Shown here: positions 6,718 through 6,743 of the stretch, piece by piece
Position numbering within the stretch: the first letter of the stretch is position 1
How the letters are laid out: each line of letters begins with the position of its first letter
NCBI GenBank assembly: GCA_050693875.1
Contig: JBOGWP010000050.1
Location: forward strand, 1 to 6,743
Length of the DNA: 6,743 nucleotides
Source: JBOGWP01 sp050693875
GTDB lineage: Bacteria; Actinomycetota; CADDZG01; JAHWKV01; JBOGWP01
Direction of reading: 5' to 3'
Notes under the pieces: model-generated
Seen by the model: the letters and a program-made list of their open reading frames with translations, nothing else
What the model was told of the DNA's origin: nothing
Databases searched by the model: none
Made by a program: the position numbers and the translations under genes

Positions 6718-6743
6718 ATGGCAACTCGGGGTCGGGCCGTCCA
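6718..6743 (+). CDS. Start of an ORF, possibly an IS630-family transposase (partial)
   Basis: ATG at 6718 begins Met-Ala-Thr-Arg-Gly-Arg-Ala-Val before the window ends. A short basic N-terminus of this kind is what I remember for some IS630-type transposases of high-GC bacteria, just before their helix-turn-helix region, but eight residues cannot identify a family. The support is mainly contextual: an AT-richer non-coding leader, a nearby promoter, no ribosome site, and its place directly after a gene that has lost its 3' end. It could equally be an unrelated gene. Confidence 0.3.

Larger units (their letters stand above)
6664..6743 (+). mobile_element. Probable left end of an insertion sequence, tentatively IS630-like (cut by window edge)
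   Basis: Base composition changes here: AT-rich stretches such as gtcactaaatgcttgaatat stand out against the G+C-rich operon. A short inverted repeat (agtg 6665-6668, cact 6673-6676) surrounds a TA dinucleotide at 6669-6670, and IS630/Tc1-type elements insert at TA. A compact promoter and a start codon follow at once, as expected for a small insertion sequence. The element probably accounts for the loss of the treY 3' end, directly or through an adjacent deletion. The exact boundary and the family are inferred; only about 80 bases are visible. Confidence 0.4.

Noticed and set aside
1..6743. tRNA, rRNA, riboswitch or CRISPR features
   Set aside because: I saw no repeat-spacer pattern, tRNA-like arms or conserved leader element on either strand; almost all the sequence is accounted for by coding DNA.

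Overview
The window is G+C-rich DNA (about two thirds or more by eye) with GTG starts and tightly packed genes. This suggests a high-GC bacterium; an actinobacterial-type lineage is my guess from codon use, the insertion-sequence types and an apparently leaderless promoter, but nothing here fixes the taxon. The core is a trehalose/glycogen-conversion operon read left to right: treZ (356-2158), glgX/treX (2158-4281) and treY (4286 to about 6592). treZ and glgX are intact, full length and keep all GH13 catalytic residues. They overlap by one base, and treY starts four bases after the glgX stop.

In the normal TreXYZ route, GlgX/TreX removes alpha-1,6 branches from glycogen to release linear malto-oligosaccharides. 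TreY rearranges the reducing-end alpha-1,4 bond to the alpha-1,1 bond of a maltooligosyl-trehalose. TreZ then hydrolyses off free trehalose. In this copy treY looks broken in three ways: a frameshift in a G-rich tract near 4925-4949, a second frameshift near 5829 that removes most of a conserved segment, and loss of the C-terminal domain from about 6593. As read, the locus would make the first and last enzymes but not the middle one, unless another treY exists or the indels are assembly errors.

The operon is bracketed by mobile DNA. On the left (1 to about 182) is the right end of an IS110-family element: the last 50 residues of a transposase with an odd four-fold Asp-Gly-Lys repeat, followed by a perfect TTGACA box and a small inverted repeat. 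Between it and treZ (195-331, minus strand) is the N-terminal stub of a DUF2269-like membrane protein, itself frameshifted and cut off toward the IS. On the right (about 6660-6743) is what looks like the left end of a second, unrelated insertion sequence (tentatively IS630-like), with a promoter placed so that its transcript would begin at the start codon. About 70 bases between the end of treY homology and this element are unassigned.

I see no RNA genes, CRISPR arrays or new defence-type system. The points of interest are the decay of treY and its left neighbour around intact treZ-glgX, and the ends of the two insertion sequences.
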